Shown piece after piece: positions 8,563 through 17,846 of a stretch of 64,000 nucleotides of DNA. The notes under the pieces were generated by a model. It made no database searches, was not told the origin of the DNA, and saw only the letters and a list, made by a program, of their open reading frames with translations. Origin of the DNA: Pollutimonas sp. M17. Its GTDB lineage: Bacteria > Pseudomonadota > Gammaproteobacteria > Burkholderiales > Burkholderiaceae_B. Numbering within the stretch: the first letter of the stretch is position 1; every line of letters begins with the position of its first letter. The stretch is taken from NCBI RefSeq assembly GCF_025836975.1, contig NZ_CP107548.1, forward strand, positions 744,001 to 808,000, in the 5' to 3' direction. Both the position numbers and the translations under genes were made by a program.

Positions 8563-9126
8563 ATGTCCCTGATCAACACCAAAATCAAACCCTTCAAAGC
8601 AACGGCTTATCAGAACGGAAAATTCATCGACGTCAGCGATGAGTCCGTGGCAGGCAAGTGGTCGGTCTTCGTTTTCTACCCCGCCGACTTCACCTTCGTG
8701 TGCCCCACCGAACTGGAAGATCTGGCCGAGCAATACGAAGCCTTCAAGAAAATCGGCGTTGAGATCTACAGCGTCTCGACCGATACCCACTTCTCGCACA
8801 AGGCGTGGCACGACACGTCGGCCGCAATCGGCAAGGTGCAATACCCCATGATCGCCGATCCCACCCACGTCCTGGCCCGCAACTTCGAAGTTCTGATCGA
8901 AGAAGAAGGCATTGCCCTGCGCGGCACCTTCGTGGTGAACCCCGAAGGCGAGATCAAGGTCATGGAAGTTCACGACAACGGCATCGGCCGCGTCGCTTCC
9001 GAGCTCCTGCGCAAGGTCAAGGCAGCCCAGTACATCGCCGCCCACCCCGGTGAAGTCTGCCCCGCCAAATGGGAAGAAGGCGCCAAGACCCTGACTCCCT
9101 CGCTGGATCTGGTCGGCAAGATCTAA
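8563..9126 (+). CDS. ahpC: Alkyl hydroperoxide reductase peroxiredoxin subunit AhpC
   Basis: A 187-residue typical 2-Cys peroxiredoxin, the normal length. The peroxidatic cysteine is Cys47 in [12 protein letters not shown], and the resolving cysteine is Cys166 in GEVCPAKW. It reduces hydrogen peroxide, organic peroxides and peroxynitrite in the cytoplasm and is re-reduced by AhpF, encoded 107 bases downstream. An AAGGAAA Shine-Dalgarno sits before the ATG at 8563; an earlier in-frame ATG at 8512 lies inside the promoter and is rejected. Regulation by OxyR is likely from the operator. Confidence 0.97.
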   Translation: MSLINTKIKPFKATAYQNGKFIDVSDESVAGKWSVFVFYPADFTFVCPTELEDLAEQYEAFKKIGVEIYSVSTDTHFSHKAWHDTSAAIGKVQYPMIADPTHVLARNFEVLIEEEGIALRGTFVVNPEGEIKVMEVHDNGIGRVASELLRKVKAAQYIAAHPGEVCPAKWEEGAKTLTPSLDLVGKI

Positions 9127-9163
9127 GGCCAGCCGCTTGCGATAAGCAGGTAGCCACTCGCCG

Positions 9164-9193
9164 CCGCGCGCAGGGTCAAAAGCCCGCGCGCGG
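9164..9193 (+). other. Intercistronic hairpin between ahpC and ahpF
   Basis: CCGCGCGC-A-GGG and CCC-GCGCGCGG pair in an 11-bp stem with one bulged A and a seven-base loop. No T-run follows, so it may be a partial attenuator or RNase barrier that keeps AhpC in excess over AhpF. The effect is inferred. Confidence 0.6.
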
Positions 9194-9233
9194 TCCCCAA
9201 GAATATTCCTCTTATCAAGAAGGTTGCTACGTT

Positions 9234-10826
9234 ATGTTGGATGCAAATCTCAAATCCCAGTTGAAATCCTATATGGAAATGGTCTCCCTTCCGGTCGAGA
9301 TCGTTGCCAGCCTGGACGACAGCCCCAAGTCGCAAGAATTGCGCGAGCTGTTGCAGGAAATCGAACTGATGTCCGAAAAGATAACGCTGACCGAACGTAG
9401 CGACGACCACCGCAAGCCTTCGTTCAGCATCAACCGCAGCGGTACGGACGTCGGCGTGCGTTTCGCCGGCATCCCCATGGGCCACGAATTCACGTCGCTC
9501 GTGCTGGCTCTGCTGCAGGTGGGCGGCCATCCCATCAAGCTGGATGAGGCCGTTATCGAACAGATCCGCAATCTCGACGGCGATTACGAATTCGAGACCT
9601 ATTTTTCCTTGTCCTGCCAGAACTGCCCCGACGTGGTGCAGGCGCTGAACGTGATGTCCATCATCAATCCGCGCATCAAGCACGTTGCGATCGATGGCGC
9701 GCTGTATCAGGCCGAGGTCGACGCCCGCCAGATCATGTCGGTTCCGACGATGTACCTGAACGGCGAGGTTTTCGGCCAGGGCCGTTCCAGTGTGGAAGAA
9801 ATCCTGGCCAGGCTGGATACCGGAGCCGAATCGCGGCGCGCGGATGAACTCAGCGCGCGCGAACCCTACGACGTGCTGATCGTCGGCGGCGGCCCCGCCG
9901 GCGCGGCCGCCGCGGTGTATGCGGCGCGCAAGGGCATACGCACCGGCGTCGTGGCCGAGCGCTTCGGCGGCCAGGTGCTGGACACCATGGCGATCGAGAA
10001 CTTCATCTCGGTCAAGGAGACCGAAGGCCCCAAGTTCGCGACGGCGCTGGAACAGCACGTCAAGGCCTATGACGTCGACATCATGAACCTGCAGCGCGCG
10101 GAAGGCCTGACGGCCGGCAAGCTGATCGAAGTCAAGCTGGCCAACGGCGGCGTGCTGAAAGGCAAGTCGGTCATCCTGGCCACCGGCGCGCGCTGGCGCG
10201 AAATCAACGTGCCGGGCGAGCGCGAGTACCGCAACAATGGCGTGGCCTATTGCCCGCACTGCGACGGCCCGCTGTTCAAGGGCAAGCGCGTGGCGGTCAT
10301 CGGCGGCGGCAACTCCGGCGTGGAAGCGGCCATCGACCTGGCCGGCCTGGTCAGCCACGTGACGCTCATCGAGTACGGCGACAGCCTGCGCGCCGATGCG
10401 GTATTGCAGCGCAAGCTCAAGAGCCTGCCCAATGTCGACATCGTGGTCTCGGCGCAAACGACCGAGATCCACGGCGACGGCAAGAAGGTAAGCGGCCTGT
10501 CGTACAAGGATCGCGTCACCGACGAGCTGCGCAACATTGAGCTGGAAGGCGTCTTCGTGCAGATCGGCCTGGTGCCCAATACCGAGTGGCTCAAGGGCAG
10601 CCTGGCTCTGTCGCGCCACGGCGAGATCGAGATCGACGCCAAGGGCCAGACGTCCCTGCCGGGCGTGTTCGCCGCGGGCGATTGCACGACCGTGCCCTAC
10701 AAGCAGATCGTCATCTCGGCGGGCGACGGCGCCAAGGCCGCGCTCAGCGCCTTCGACCACCTGATCCGAAGCTCCGTATCGGACCAGGAAGACGTGGCGG
10801 CCAAGGCCGAAGCCGTATCGGCTTGA
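9234..10826 (+). CDS. ahpF: Alkyl hydroperoxide reductase flavoprotein subunit AhpF
   Basis: A 530-residue flavoprotein, close to the usual 520. Residues 1-200 hold the tandem thioredoxin-fold N-terminal domain with the redox pair Cys128-x-x-Cys131 in [13 protein letters not shown]-binding [10 protein letters not shown] follows near residue 218, then the thioredoxin-reductase-like active site CPHCDG, a NAD(P)H-binding [10 protein letters not shown], and a terminal FAD motif FAAGDCT. It passes electrons from NADH through FAD to AhpC. An AAGAAGG ribosome site precedes the ATG at 9234. It is the second gene of the ahpCF operon and is followed by a strong terminator. Confidence 0.97.
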   Translation: MLDANLKSQLKSYMEMVSLPVEIVASLDDSPKSQELRELLQEIELMSEKITLTERSDDHRKPSFSINRSGTDVGVRFAGIPMGHEFTSLVLALLQVGGHPIKLDEAVIEQIRNLDGDYEFETYFSLSCQNCPDVVQALNVMSIINPRIKHVAIDGALYQAEVDARQIMSVPTMYLNGEVFGQGRSSVEEILARLDTGAESRRADELSAREPYDVLIVGGGPAGAAAAVYAARKGIRTGVVAERFGGQVLDTMAIENFISVKETEGPKFATALEQHVKAYDVDIMNLQRAEGLTAGKLIEVKLANGGVLKGKSVILATGARWREINVPGEREYRNNGVAYCPHCDGPLFKGKRVAVIGGGNSGVEAAIDLAGLVSHVTLIEYGDSLRADAVLQRKLKSLPNVDIVVSAQTTEIHGDGKKVSGLSYKDRVTDELRNIELEGVFVQIGLVPNTEWLKGSLALSRHGEIEIDAKGQTSLPGVFAAGDCTTVPYKQIVISAGDGAKAALSAFDHLIRSSVSDQEDVAAKAEAVSA

Positions 10827-10858
10827 CGCCTTACGCTCGACATTAGTATCAGGGGCCG

Positions 10859-10900
10859 GCACGCCGGCGCGGTTTCACCGCGTCGGCGTGCTTTTTTTTT
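10859..10900 (+). terminator. Intrinsic terminator after ahpF
   Basis: A 15-bp GC-rich stem, GCACGCCGGCGCGGT with ACCGCGTCGGCGTGC (one G-U pair), has a three-base loop and is followed by nine T residues. It ends the ahpCF transcript. Confidence 0.93.
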
Positions 10901-11019
10901 GCGCTCCGGCCCTTGCTCGGTCTTGCGCGCCTGGGCGGCGACGCGAAGCGCTCCGGTATCCCGCGTCCGGATTGTCTGGCCTACAATCCGGACATCGTCA
11001 AACAGAAGCAAGGACAGAC

Positions 11020-12012
11020 ATGGCAGAGAAGATCAGGATAGGCATCGTGGGCTACGGCAATCTGGGCCGCGGCGTGGAGTCGTCAATCGCGCAAAATGAC
11101 GACATGGAGCTGGCCGGCGTATTCACCCGCCGGGATCCCGGCACGGTCAGCCTGCTCGACGGCAGCGTGCCCGTGCATTCCCTGGACTCCATCCAGTCGT
11201 TCAAGGGGCGGATCGACGTGCTCATCCTGTGCGGCGGCTCCAAGAACGACTTGCCTCGCCAAGGCCCTGAACTGGCGGCCATGTTCAACACTGTCGATAG
11301 CTTCGATACCCACGCGAAGATCCCGGACTACTTCTCGGCGGTCGATGCGGCGGCGCGGGCGGGCGGCAATACGGCCATCATCTCGGTGGGTTGGGATCCC
11401 GGCCTGTTTTCGCTGAACCGCCTGTTCGGCGAGGCCGTCCTGCCCCAGGGCGCCACCTATACTTTCTGGGGCAAGGGCCTGAGCCAGGGGCATTCCGACG
11501 CCGTGCGCCGTGTTGCGGGAGTGAAGGCCGCCGTGCAGTACACCATACCGGTGGACGACGCCGTGAATCGCGTCCGCAGCGGAGACCTGCCCACCCTGTC
11601 GACCCGGGAGAAGCATACGCGGGACTGCTATGTGGTCCTGGAGGACGGCGCCGACGCGGCGGCGGTGGAAGCGGCCATCAAGACCATGCCGGATTACTTC
11701 GCCGATTACGACACCACGGTCAACTTCATCGGCGAAGAAGAGCTGCGCCTGAAGCATGGAGCGATGCCGCATGGGGGGTTCGTCATCCGCAGCGGCAAGA
11801 CGGGCCCCGGCCAGGCCAGTGCGCAAGTCATGGAGTATTCGCTGAAGCTGGACAGCAACCCGGAGTTCACGTCCAGCGTCCTGGTGGCCTATGCGCGTGC
11901 GGCGGCCCGGTTGGGCAGGCAAGGGGCCGCGGGCGCCCATAGCGTATTCGACATTGCGCCCGGGCTGCTGTCGCCGAAGACGCCGGCGCAGTTGCGCAAA
12001 GAACTGCTCTAG
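11020..12012 (+). CDS. ddh: meso-Diaminopimelate D-dehydrogenase
   Basis: A 330-residue NADPH-dependent enzyme. The Rossmann motif GIVGYGNLGRGV is at residues 8-19, and the segments ILCGGSKNDLP, NTVDSFDTH, SVGWDPGLFS and WGKGLSQGHSDA match the Ddh family. It makes meso-diaminopimelate in one step by reductive amination of tetrahydrodipicolinate, bypassing the succinylase or acetylase steps of lysine and peptidoglycan synthesis; the reverse reaction is also possible. The ATG at 11020 follows an AAGCAAGGA ribosome site. TACAAT at 10982-10987 could be the -10. It is a single-gene unit between the ahpF terminator and asmA, away from other lysine genes. Confidence 0.9.
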   Translation: MAEKIRIGIVGYGNLGRGVESSIAQNDDMELAGVFTRRDPGTVSLLDGSVPVHSLDSIQSFKGRIDVLILCGGSKNDLPRQGPELAAMFNTVDSFDTHAKIPDYFSAVDAAARAGGNTAIISVGWDPGLFSLNRLFGEAVLPQGATYTFWGKGLSQGHSDAVRRVAGVKAAVQYTIPVDDAVNRVRSGDLPTLSTREKHTRDCYVVLEDGADAAAVEAAIKTMPDYFADYDTTVNFIGEEELRLKHGAMPHGGFVIRSGKTGPGQASAQVMEYSLKLDSNPEFTSSVLVAYARAAARLGRQGAAGAHSVFDIAPGLLSPKTPAQLRKELL

Positions 12013-12140
12013 CCGCTCGAAGCCATAAGAATACCCTTGGTTTCTTTTGGAATGTTCCCGTTGCATGACGCCCGCGGCCTTGCCCTACAATGAAATGACC
12101 TTGTTGCAGCATTGTCGCCATCATGTAAACGGGAGCCCCT

Positions 12141-14264
12141 ATGCCACGTTATCTAAGAATAATATTGTGGACATGCCTGGGTTTGCTGTTGGCCCTCGTC
12201 CTGGCTGTCGCCGTGCTGGCGACCATGGACTGGAACCGGGCCCGGCCGTGGATAAACCAGCAGGCCACCGAGCTGGCCGGCCGGCCCGTGGCGATACAGG
12301 GCGATCTGTCCTTGGACTGGGTCAGGCCGCAGGGGCAAGAGAAGGGCTGGCGGGGCTGGCTGCCATGGCCGCAAATCACCGCCCATGACCTGGTCGTCGG
12401 CAACCCCGAGGGGATCGCCTCCGATCGTTCCATGGCGCAGGTCTCGGCGCTGACCGCCGTCATCAATCCGGCAGCCCTGCTGGAACGCCGCGTCCAGCTG
12501 GCCAGCCTCGACATCGAGAACGCGCAGCTCTACCTGGAGCGCCAGGCCGACGGCGTCGCGAACTGGACGTTCGCCCGCAAGGAAGGAGCCGCCTCGGATA
12601 AGGGGAAGTGGACATTCGACCTTGAGAAACTAAGCTTGAAAAGCGTGCGCGCCCAGGTGGTCGATGCCGCCAGCAAGCTGGACATGAAGGCCGACCTGGA
12701 TACGCTGGAAGAAGGCGGCCCGGAGGGCTACGGCATGGCCTGGAAGGCCAGCGGCAGCTACAACGGCGCCGAGATCACCGGCGAAGGCAAGACCGGCGGC
12801 GTGCTTTCCCTTCGGCAGGGCGACGATCCGTTTCCCTTGCGGGGCAAGGTCGCCGTGGGCACGACCACGATAGGGCTGGAGGGCTCGGTCACCCGGCCGC
12901 AAGCCCTGGCGGCGCTGGACGTAAGGCTCAAGCTCGAGGGCGACACCATGGCCGACCTGCTGCCGCTGATCGGTGTTGCGCTGCCCAATACGCCGCCTTA
13001 CAGCACCGAAGGGCGGCTCATCGGCATGCTTGAAGGCGAGGAGGACACCTGGCGCTATGAGGATTTCAAGGGCGTCGTGGGCGAGAGCGATCTTGAAGGC
13101 ACCCTGGTGTATGAGCAGCATGAGCCGCGGCCGCTGCTGAGCGGGGAGGTCGAATCCAGGCTTTTGCGCTTCCAGGACCTGGGGCCGCTGATCGGCGCGG
13201 ACACCAGCGATGTAAAGTCCGCCTCGTCCAAGAAGGCCAAGGCAAAACAGCCGGCCGACAAGGCCTTGCCGACGGCGCCCATCGGCACGGAGTCCTGGGA
13301 TGTCATGGACGCGGATGTCCGGTTCAAGGGCCGCAAGATTCTGCGCGACAAAGACCTGCCGCTGGACAATATCGAGGCGCATGTAAAGCTGAAAGACAAG
13401 GTGCTGACCTTCACTCCGCTGAACTTCGGCGTCGCGGGCGGCACACTGAGCAATACGCTGAAGCTGGACGGCGGGGCCGAAAAGATCAAGGCGGAACTCA
13501 AGACGGAGGCGCGTCACCTGAAATTGAAGAAGCTGTTTCCGGGGGCGGAGAGCATGGATGCCAGCTTCGGCGAACTGCACGGAGATGCGGAGCTTTCCGC
13601 GCAGGGCAGTTCCATCGCGGAACTGCTGGCCCACTCCAACGGCGAGATCAAGGCCTTGGTCAGCCGCGGCACGATCAGCCAGTTCCTGCTGGAAGCGGCG
13701 GGCCTGAATGTTGCCAATATGGTGATCGTGAAGCTGTTCGGCGACGAGCAGATCGTGCTCAATTGCATGGCCAGCGATTTCGGCGTGAAGGATGGCGTCA
13801 TGCAGATTCGCGCCTTCCGGCTGGAAACCGACGACACCATCGTGGACATCACCGGTCAGATCAATCTGGCGACCGAGAGGCTGGATCTGGACATACGCCC
13901 CGCGAACAAGACCTTGCGGATATTCACCCTGCGTTCGCCCCTGTACGCCAAAGGCACGTTCAAGAATCCGGATGTGGGCGTGCAAAAAGGCCCGCTTATC
14001 GCACGGGCCGGTGCGGCGGTGGCGCTGGGCGTGGTGGCCACGCCGTTCGCCGCGCTATTGCCGTTGTTGAACGTGGGAACGGACGATTCGGCGAATTGCA
14101 GTTCTCTGGTCGCCACCGCCAACGAGGATCCGAAGGCGCCTCCGCCCGGGGAATCCGCCAAGGATACCGAAGCGAAGCCCCGCGCCGGGAACGGCAGCGA
14201 AGCCAAGGCCGACCAGGAGGCCGAAGAGCGCGCCAACTGGCCGTCCTCGCAAGCCAAGCCGTGA
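12141..14264 (+). CDS. AsmA family protein
   Basis: A 707-residue envelope protein. One N-terminal membrane anchor (about residues 7-29) is followed by a long periplasmic domain. The opening DWNRARPWINQQATELAGRPVAIQGDL is the conserved start of AsmA-family proteins. The C-terminal third (ISQFLLEAAGLNVANMV..., then GQINLATERLDLDIRP) is the AsmA_2 region. The last 60 residues are polar and low-complexity. AsmA-like proteins resemble eukaryotic lipid-transfer bridges and act in phospholipid movement to the outer membrane; the exact role here is inferred from the family. Confidence 0.88.
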   Translation: MPRYLRIILWTCLGLLLALVLAVAVLATMDWNRARPWINQQATELAGRPVAIQGDLSLDWVRPQGQEKGWRGWLPWPQITAHDLVVGNPEGIASDRSMAQVSALTAVINPAALLERRVQLASLDIENAQLYLERQADGVANWTFARKEGAASDKGKWTFDLEKLSLKSVRAQVVDAASKLDMKADLDTLEEGGPEGYGMAWKASGSYNGAEITGEGKTGGVLSLRQGDDPFPLRGKVAVGTTTIGLEGSVTRPQALAALDVRLKLEGDTMADLLPLIGVALPNTPPYSTEGRLIGMLEGEEDTWRYEDFKGVVGESDLEGTLVYEQHEPRPLLSGEVESRLLRFQDLGPLIGADTSDVKSASSKKAKAKQPADKALPTAPIGTESWDVMDADVRFKGRKILRDKDLPLDNIEAHVKLKDKVLTFTPLNFGVAGGTLSNTLKLDGGAEKIKAELKTEARHLKLKKLFPGAESMDASFGELHGDAELSAQGSSIAELLAHSNGEIKALVSRGTISQFLLEAAGLNVANMVIVKLFGDEQIVLNCMASDFGVKDGVMQIRAFRLETDDTIVDITGQINLATERLDLDIRPANKTLRIFTLRSPLYAKGTFKNPDVGVQKGPLIARAGAAVALGVVATPFAALLPLLNVGTDDSANCSSLVATANEDPKAPPPGESAKDTEAKPRAGNGSEAKADQEAEERANWPSSQAKP

Positions 14265-14377
14265 TGCCGCGGCCCTTGCCGCTGCGCATCGCCAGATTGG
14301 GCTTGGCCGGTTCGGCGTCGGATTCCCGCGCCGCCCTGATTGCGCTGACGGTGCCGCCGCCGCGTTGCAGGTGGACA

Positions 14378-14968
14378 TCATCCGGACTCCTTGGTCGGCC
14401 TTGGCCCGATGGGAGCGTGCGGTTCGTCTTCTCTGCTTATTGCAGCGTGAAGCTCAGGCCGGGCCTGTTGGGCGAGCGTGTCAGCGGCGCCGTCCGTGCC
14501 CGGTTCCATGCGCTTGACGATGGCCAGGATGAAGAGCGCGGCCAGGGTGCTGACGACCGCCGTGGCTTCCCGCCCCGTGCCGGCCGCGATGCCCACGGCG
14601 GCGGCCACCCATATGCTGGCGGCGGTGGTCAGCCCTTTTATTTCATGGCTGTCGCTATGCTTGATGATGGCGCCCGCTCCCAGGAAGCCGATGCCGGCTA
14701 TGACGCCCTGGAGCACCCGGCTGGCGTCGGCGATCTGCATGCCGCTTTGCAGGGGCACCAGCACGAAGATGGCGGCGCCCAGGGATACCAGCATGTGCGT
14801 GCGCAGGCCGGCCGCCTTGCCCTGGAGCTCGCGTTCGTAGCCGATGGCCGCACCCAGTAAAATGGCCATGGCCAGGCGCAGCACGATGCGCGTGGCTTCT
14901 TTCGCATCGGGGATATCGGAAAATTCCTGGACTATGGTCAGCCATACCTGTGTCGCGATTTCGGTCAT
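14378..14968 (-). CDS. MgtC/SapB family membrane protein
   Basis: A 196-residue protein. Residues about 25-140 hold the MgtC/SapB domain with GAAIGYERELQGKAAGLRTHMLVSLGAA and GIGFLGAGAIIK, and five hydrophobic segments. The C-terminal 40 residues are polar. Relatives inhibit the F1Fo ATPase or help survival at low magnesium and in host cells; many environmental bacteria also carry one, so no virulence role can be claimed. It stands alone, convergent with asmA and divergent from the yqaE-like gene. Confidence 0.88.
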   Translation of the reverse strand: MTEIATQVWLTIVQEFSDIPDAKEATRIVLRLAMAILLGAAIGYERELQGKAAGLRTHMLVSLGAAIFVLVPLQSGMQIADASRVLQGVIAGIGFLGAGAIIKHSDSHEIKGLTTAASIWVAAAVGIAAGTGREATAVVSTLAALFILAIVKRMEPGTDGAADTLAQQARPELHAAISREDEPHAPIGPRPTKESG

Positions 14969-15036
14969 TTCGGGTGTCCCAAGACGAGGCAGAGGTTAGA
15001 ATAGCAGGCTTTGCACCTGCACAATAACGGTGGAAC

Positions 15037-15228
15037 ATGAGACTGATCATTGCCCTGCTGCTGCCCTGGCTGACCTTTTTCACGATCGGGCGCCCCATTG
15101 CGGGCATCATTTGCCTGATTCTTCAGATTACGCTTATCGGCTGGCTGCCGGCAACGATATGGGCGGTCTACGCGCTCAGCCAATACAAGACGGACAAGAA
15201 GATCGAGAAAGCACTGTCGCAGCGCTAG
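15037..15228 (+). CDS. YqaE/Pmp3 family small membrane protein
   Basis: A 63-residue protein with two hydrophobic helices. The pattern LLLPWLTFFTIGRPIAGIIC, then LQITLIGWLPATIWAVYAL, then a basic tail is the YqaE/Pmp3 (UPF0057) signature. Relatives affect membrane potential and stress response and are often induced by salt or envelope stress. It lies just upstream of the BMP-type ABC transporter but has no clear functional link to it. Confidence 0.88.
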   Translation: MRLIIALLLPWLTFFTIGRPIAGIICLILQITLIGWLPATIWAVYALSQYKTDKKIEKALSQR

Positions 15229-15268
15229 AGGCCGTTCGACGGCCCCGATTGCCCGCCAGAAAAAGAAG

Positions 15269-16798
15269 ATGACTATACGCCTTGCCCTGAAGCAGATCAC
15301 CAAGCGGTATCCGGCCGTGGTGGCCAACGACGCGGTCGATCTGACCGTGTTGCCCGGTGAAATCCACGCCGTGCTGGGCGAGAACGGGGCGGGCAAGTCC
15401 ACCCTCATGAAAATCATCTATGGGGTGACCCGTCCGGATTCCGGCCAGGTTTTCTGGAATGGCGCTGAAACGGACATAGCCAGCCCGGCCCTGGCCAGGC
15501 AGCTTGGCATCGGCATGGTGTTCCAGCATTTCTCGCTGTTCGATACCCTGACGGTGACCGAGAACATTGCCCTGGGCTTGCCCAGGGGCTTGCGCATGGA
15601 CGAGCTGGAGCGCCGCATCGCGGACACCGCCCATCAGTACGGGCTGGACCTGGAGCCGAAGCGCCACGTACACACCTTGTCCGTGGGCGAGCGCCAGCGG
15701 GTGGAAATCGTGCGGGCGCTGCTGGGCGGGCCCCAGCTGCTTATCCTGGACGAGCCCACCTCGGTGCTGACGCCCCAGGCTGTCGGCAAGCTGTTCGAGA
15801 CCTTGCGCAAGCTGGCTTCCGAGGGCTGCAGCATTCTCTACATCAGCCATAAACTGGATGAAATCCGGGCCTTGTGCCAGGCCTGCACGGTGATGCGCGG
15901 CGGCAAGGTCACCGGCGTGTGCGATCCGCGCGGCGAGACCAACGCCAGCCTGTCGCGCATGATGATAGGGGCGGAGCCGCCGCCCGTCGCTCATCGCGAG
16001 AAGCCCGCGGGCGCGACCATGCTGTCGGTGCGCAATCTCGCCTTGCCCAGGGCGCATCCCTTCGCCACCGAATTGACGGGCATCGATTTCGATATCCGCG
16101 CCGGCGAGATACTGGGTGTGGCCGGTGTGTCGGGCAATGGCCAGCAGGAATTGCTGGGCGTGTTGTCCGGCGAGGACATCCGCGCCGACGAGGGCGCCAT
16201 CCTGCTTGAAGGCGTGTCGATCGGGCGTCGCTCGGCCGCATGGCGGCGCGCGCGCGGCATGGCCTTTGTCCCCGAGGAACGCCTTGGGCGCGGCGCGGTG
16301 CCCGAACTGAGCCTGGCGCAGAACGTCCTGCTGTCGCACCAGGACGGCGCCACGGTTCGCAACGGCTTCATCAGGCCCGCCGCCACCCATCGCCTGGCGG
16401 CGGGCATCATCGAACGTTTCCGGGTCAAGGCGGCCGGGCCCGGCGCGGTGGCGGCCAGCCTGTCGGGCGGGAACCTGCAGAAATACATCATCGGCCGCGA
16501 GGTCGCGCGCAGCCCCCGGGTCCTGCTGGTGGCGCAGCCGACATGGGGCGTCGATGTGGGCGCGGCCGCGCAGATACGGGCCGAACTGCTGGATCTGCGC
16601 GATGCGGGCTGCGCCGTGCTGGTCGTTTCCGAAGAGCTGGATGAATTGTTCGAGATCTCCGACAGGCTGGTGGTCATGTCCAAGGGCAGGATGTCGCCGT
16701 CCATAAAGGCCGCCGAGGCCGACAACGATCTGGTCGGCCGATGGATGAGCGGGCTGTGGCACGAAAACCGTCAGGAGGCGACCCATGCTCAGGCTTGA
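15269..16798 (+). CDS. ABC transporter ATPase, BMP/nucleoside-type (NupO/YufO-like)
   Basis: A 509-residue protein with two tandem ATP-binding domains as in RbsA, MglA and YufO. The first has an intact Walker A (GENGAGKST, about residues 36-44), signature LSVGERQRVE and Walker B ILDEPTS. In the second the Walker A is degenerate (GVSGNGQQE) while the signature LSGGNLQK is kept, normal for this family. It energises the importer made by the next two membrane genes and the binding protein. Its last 14 bases overlap the start of the first permease gene. Confidence 0.9.
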   Translation: MTIRLALKQITKRYPAVVANDAVDLTVLPGEIHAVLGENGAGKSTLMKIIYGVTRPDSGQVFWNGAETDIASPALARQLGIGMVFQHFSLFDTLTVTENIALGLPRGLRMDELERRIADTAHQYGLDLEPKRHVHTLSVGERQRVEIVRALLGGPQLLILDEPTSVLTPQAVGKLFETLRKLASEGCSILYISHKLDEIRALCQACTVMRGGKVTGVCDPRGETNASLSRMMIGAEPPPVAHREKPAGATMLSVRNLALPRAHPFATELTGIDFDIRAGEILGVAGVSGNGQQELLGVLSGEDIRADEGAILLEGVSIGRRSAAWRRARGMAFVPEERLGRGAVPELSLAQNVLLSHQDGATVRNGFIRPAATHRLAAGIIERFRVKAAGPGAVAASLSGGNLQKYIIGREVARSPRVLLVAQPTWGVDVGAAAQIRAELLDLRDAGCAVLVVSEELDELFEISDRLVVMSKGRMSPSIKAAEADNDLVGRWMSGLWHENRQEATHAQA

Positions 16799-17846
16799 GC
16801 CTCGGGCCCGCCCCTCGGTCTGGATGTCCTGGCTTTCGCCGGTGCTGGCGGTGTTGCTGACCGCGGCTTGCGGCGTGGTCCTGTTCCTTGCCGTCGGCAA
16901 GGACCCGGTGGCGAGCCTCTCGGTGTTTTTCTATGAGCCCATCAAGGACCTGCGCGGCTGGTCCGAGGTGGGTGTGAAGCTGGCCCCCTTGCTGCTCATC
17001 GCCGTTGGGCTGGCCCTGTGCTTTCGCGCGAACGTATTCAATATCGGCGCCGAGGGTCAACTGGTCGTGGGCGCCATCGCCGCGGGTTCGGTCATCCTGT
17101 ATTTCGATGACGGAAGCAATGGCGGATTCGGCCTGATTGCCCTGGCGCTGCTGGCCGGCGCGGCGGGCGGCGGCCTCTGGGCCGCCGTCACGGCCTGGCT
17201 GCGCGACCGCTACAACGCCAATGAGATCCTGGTTTCGCTGATGCTGGTCTACGTGGCCCAGTTGCTGCTGAGCTATCTGGTGCATGGCATATTGATCGAC
17301 CCGGACGGCTTCGGCTTCCCGCAGTCGCGGCTTTTTTCCGACGGTTTCCTGCTGCCCATCGTCCTGCCCGGCACGCGCTTGCACCTGGGCATCGTGCTGG
17401 CATTGCTGGCGTCGGTCATGGGCTGGCTGTACCTGTCGCGCAGCTTTTCCGGTTTCAAGCTGCAGGTTGGCGGCATGGCGCCGCTGGCGGCGCGGTATGC
17501 GGGGTTTTCCTCAAGGCGATCGCTATGGGTGTCCTTGTGCGTATCCGGCGCGCTGGCCGGCGTGGCCGGCGCGTGCGAGATCATGGGACCGATCGGCCAG
17601 CTTACGCCGTCGATCTCCCCGGGCTACGGCTTTGCGGCCATTATCGTGGCCTTTGTCGGGCGCCTGCATCCCATAGGCGTGATCTTCTCCAGTTTCATCA
17701 TGGCGCTGTTGTATATCGGCGGCGAGCTGTCTCAAAGCCGCCTGGGCATGCCCAGCGCCATCACCGGTATCTTCCAGGGCATTTTGCTGTTCTCGCTGCT
17801 GGCCTGCGATGTGCTGATCAACAACCGGCTGCGGTGGGGGAAATAA
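16785..17846 (+). CDS. ABC transporter permease 1, BMP/nucleoside-type
   Basis: A 353-residue membrane protein with eight or more helices, belonging to the branched-chain/sugar permease superfamily (BPD_transp_2). The motif LCFRANVFNIGAEGQLVVGAI and the segment YNANEILVSLMLVYVAQLL are typical of YufP-like permeases of nucleoside importers. It overlaps the ATPase gene by 14 bases and shares TAATG with the next permease gene, so the set is translationally coupled. Confidence 0.9.
   Translation: MLRLEPRARPSVWMSWLSPVLAVLLTAACGVVLFLAVGKDPVASLSVFFYEPIKDLRGWSEVGVKLAPLLLIAVGLALCFRANVFNIGAEGQLVVGAIAAGSVILYFDDGSNGGFGLIALALLAGAAGGGLWAAVTAWLRDRYNANEILVSLMLVYVAQLLLSYLVHGILIDPDGFGFPQSRLFSDGFLLPIVLPGTRLHLGIVLALLASVMGWLYLSRSFSGFKLQVGGMAPLAARYAGFSSRRSLWVSLCVSGALAGVAGACEIMGPIGQLTPSISPGYGFAAIIVAFVGRLHPIGVIFSSFIMALLYIGGELSQSRLGMPSAITGIFQGILLFSLLACDVLINNRLRWGK

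Noticed and set aside
9123-10862. A 579-codon open frame opposite ahpF.
   Set aside because: Shadow frame; ahpF has all catalytic motifs.
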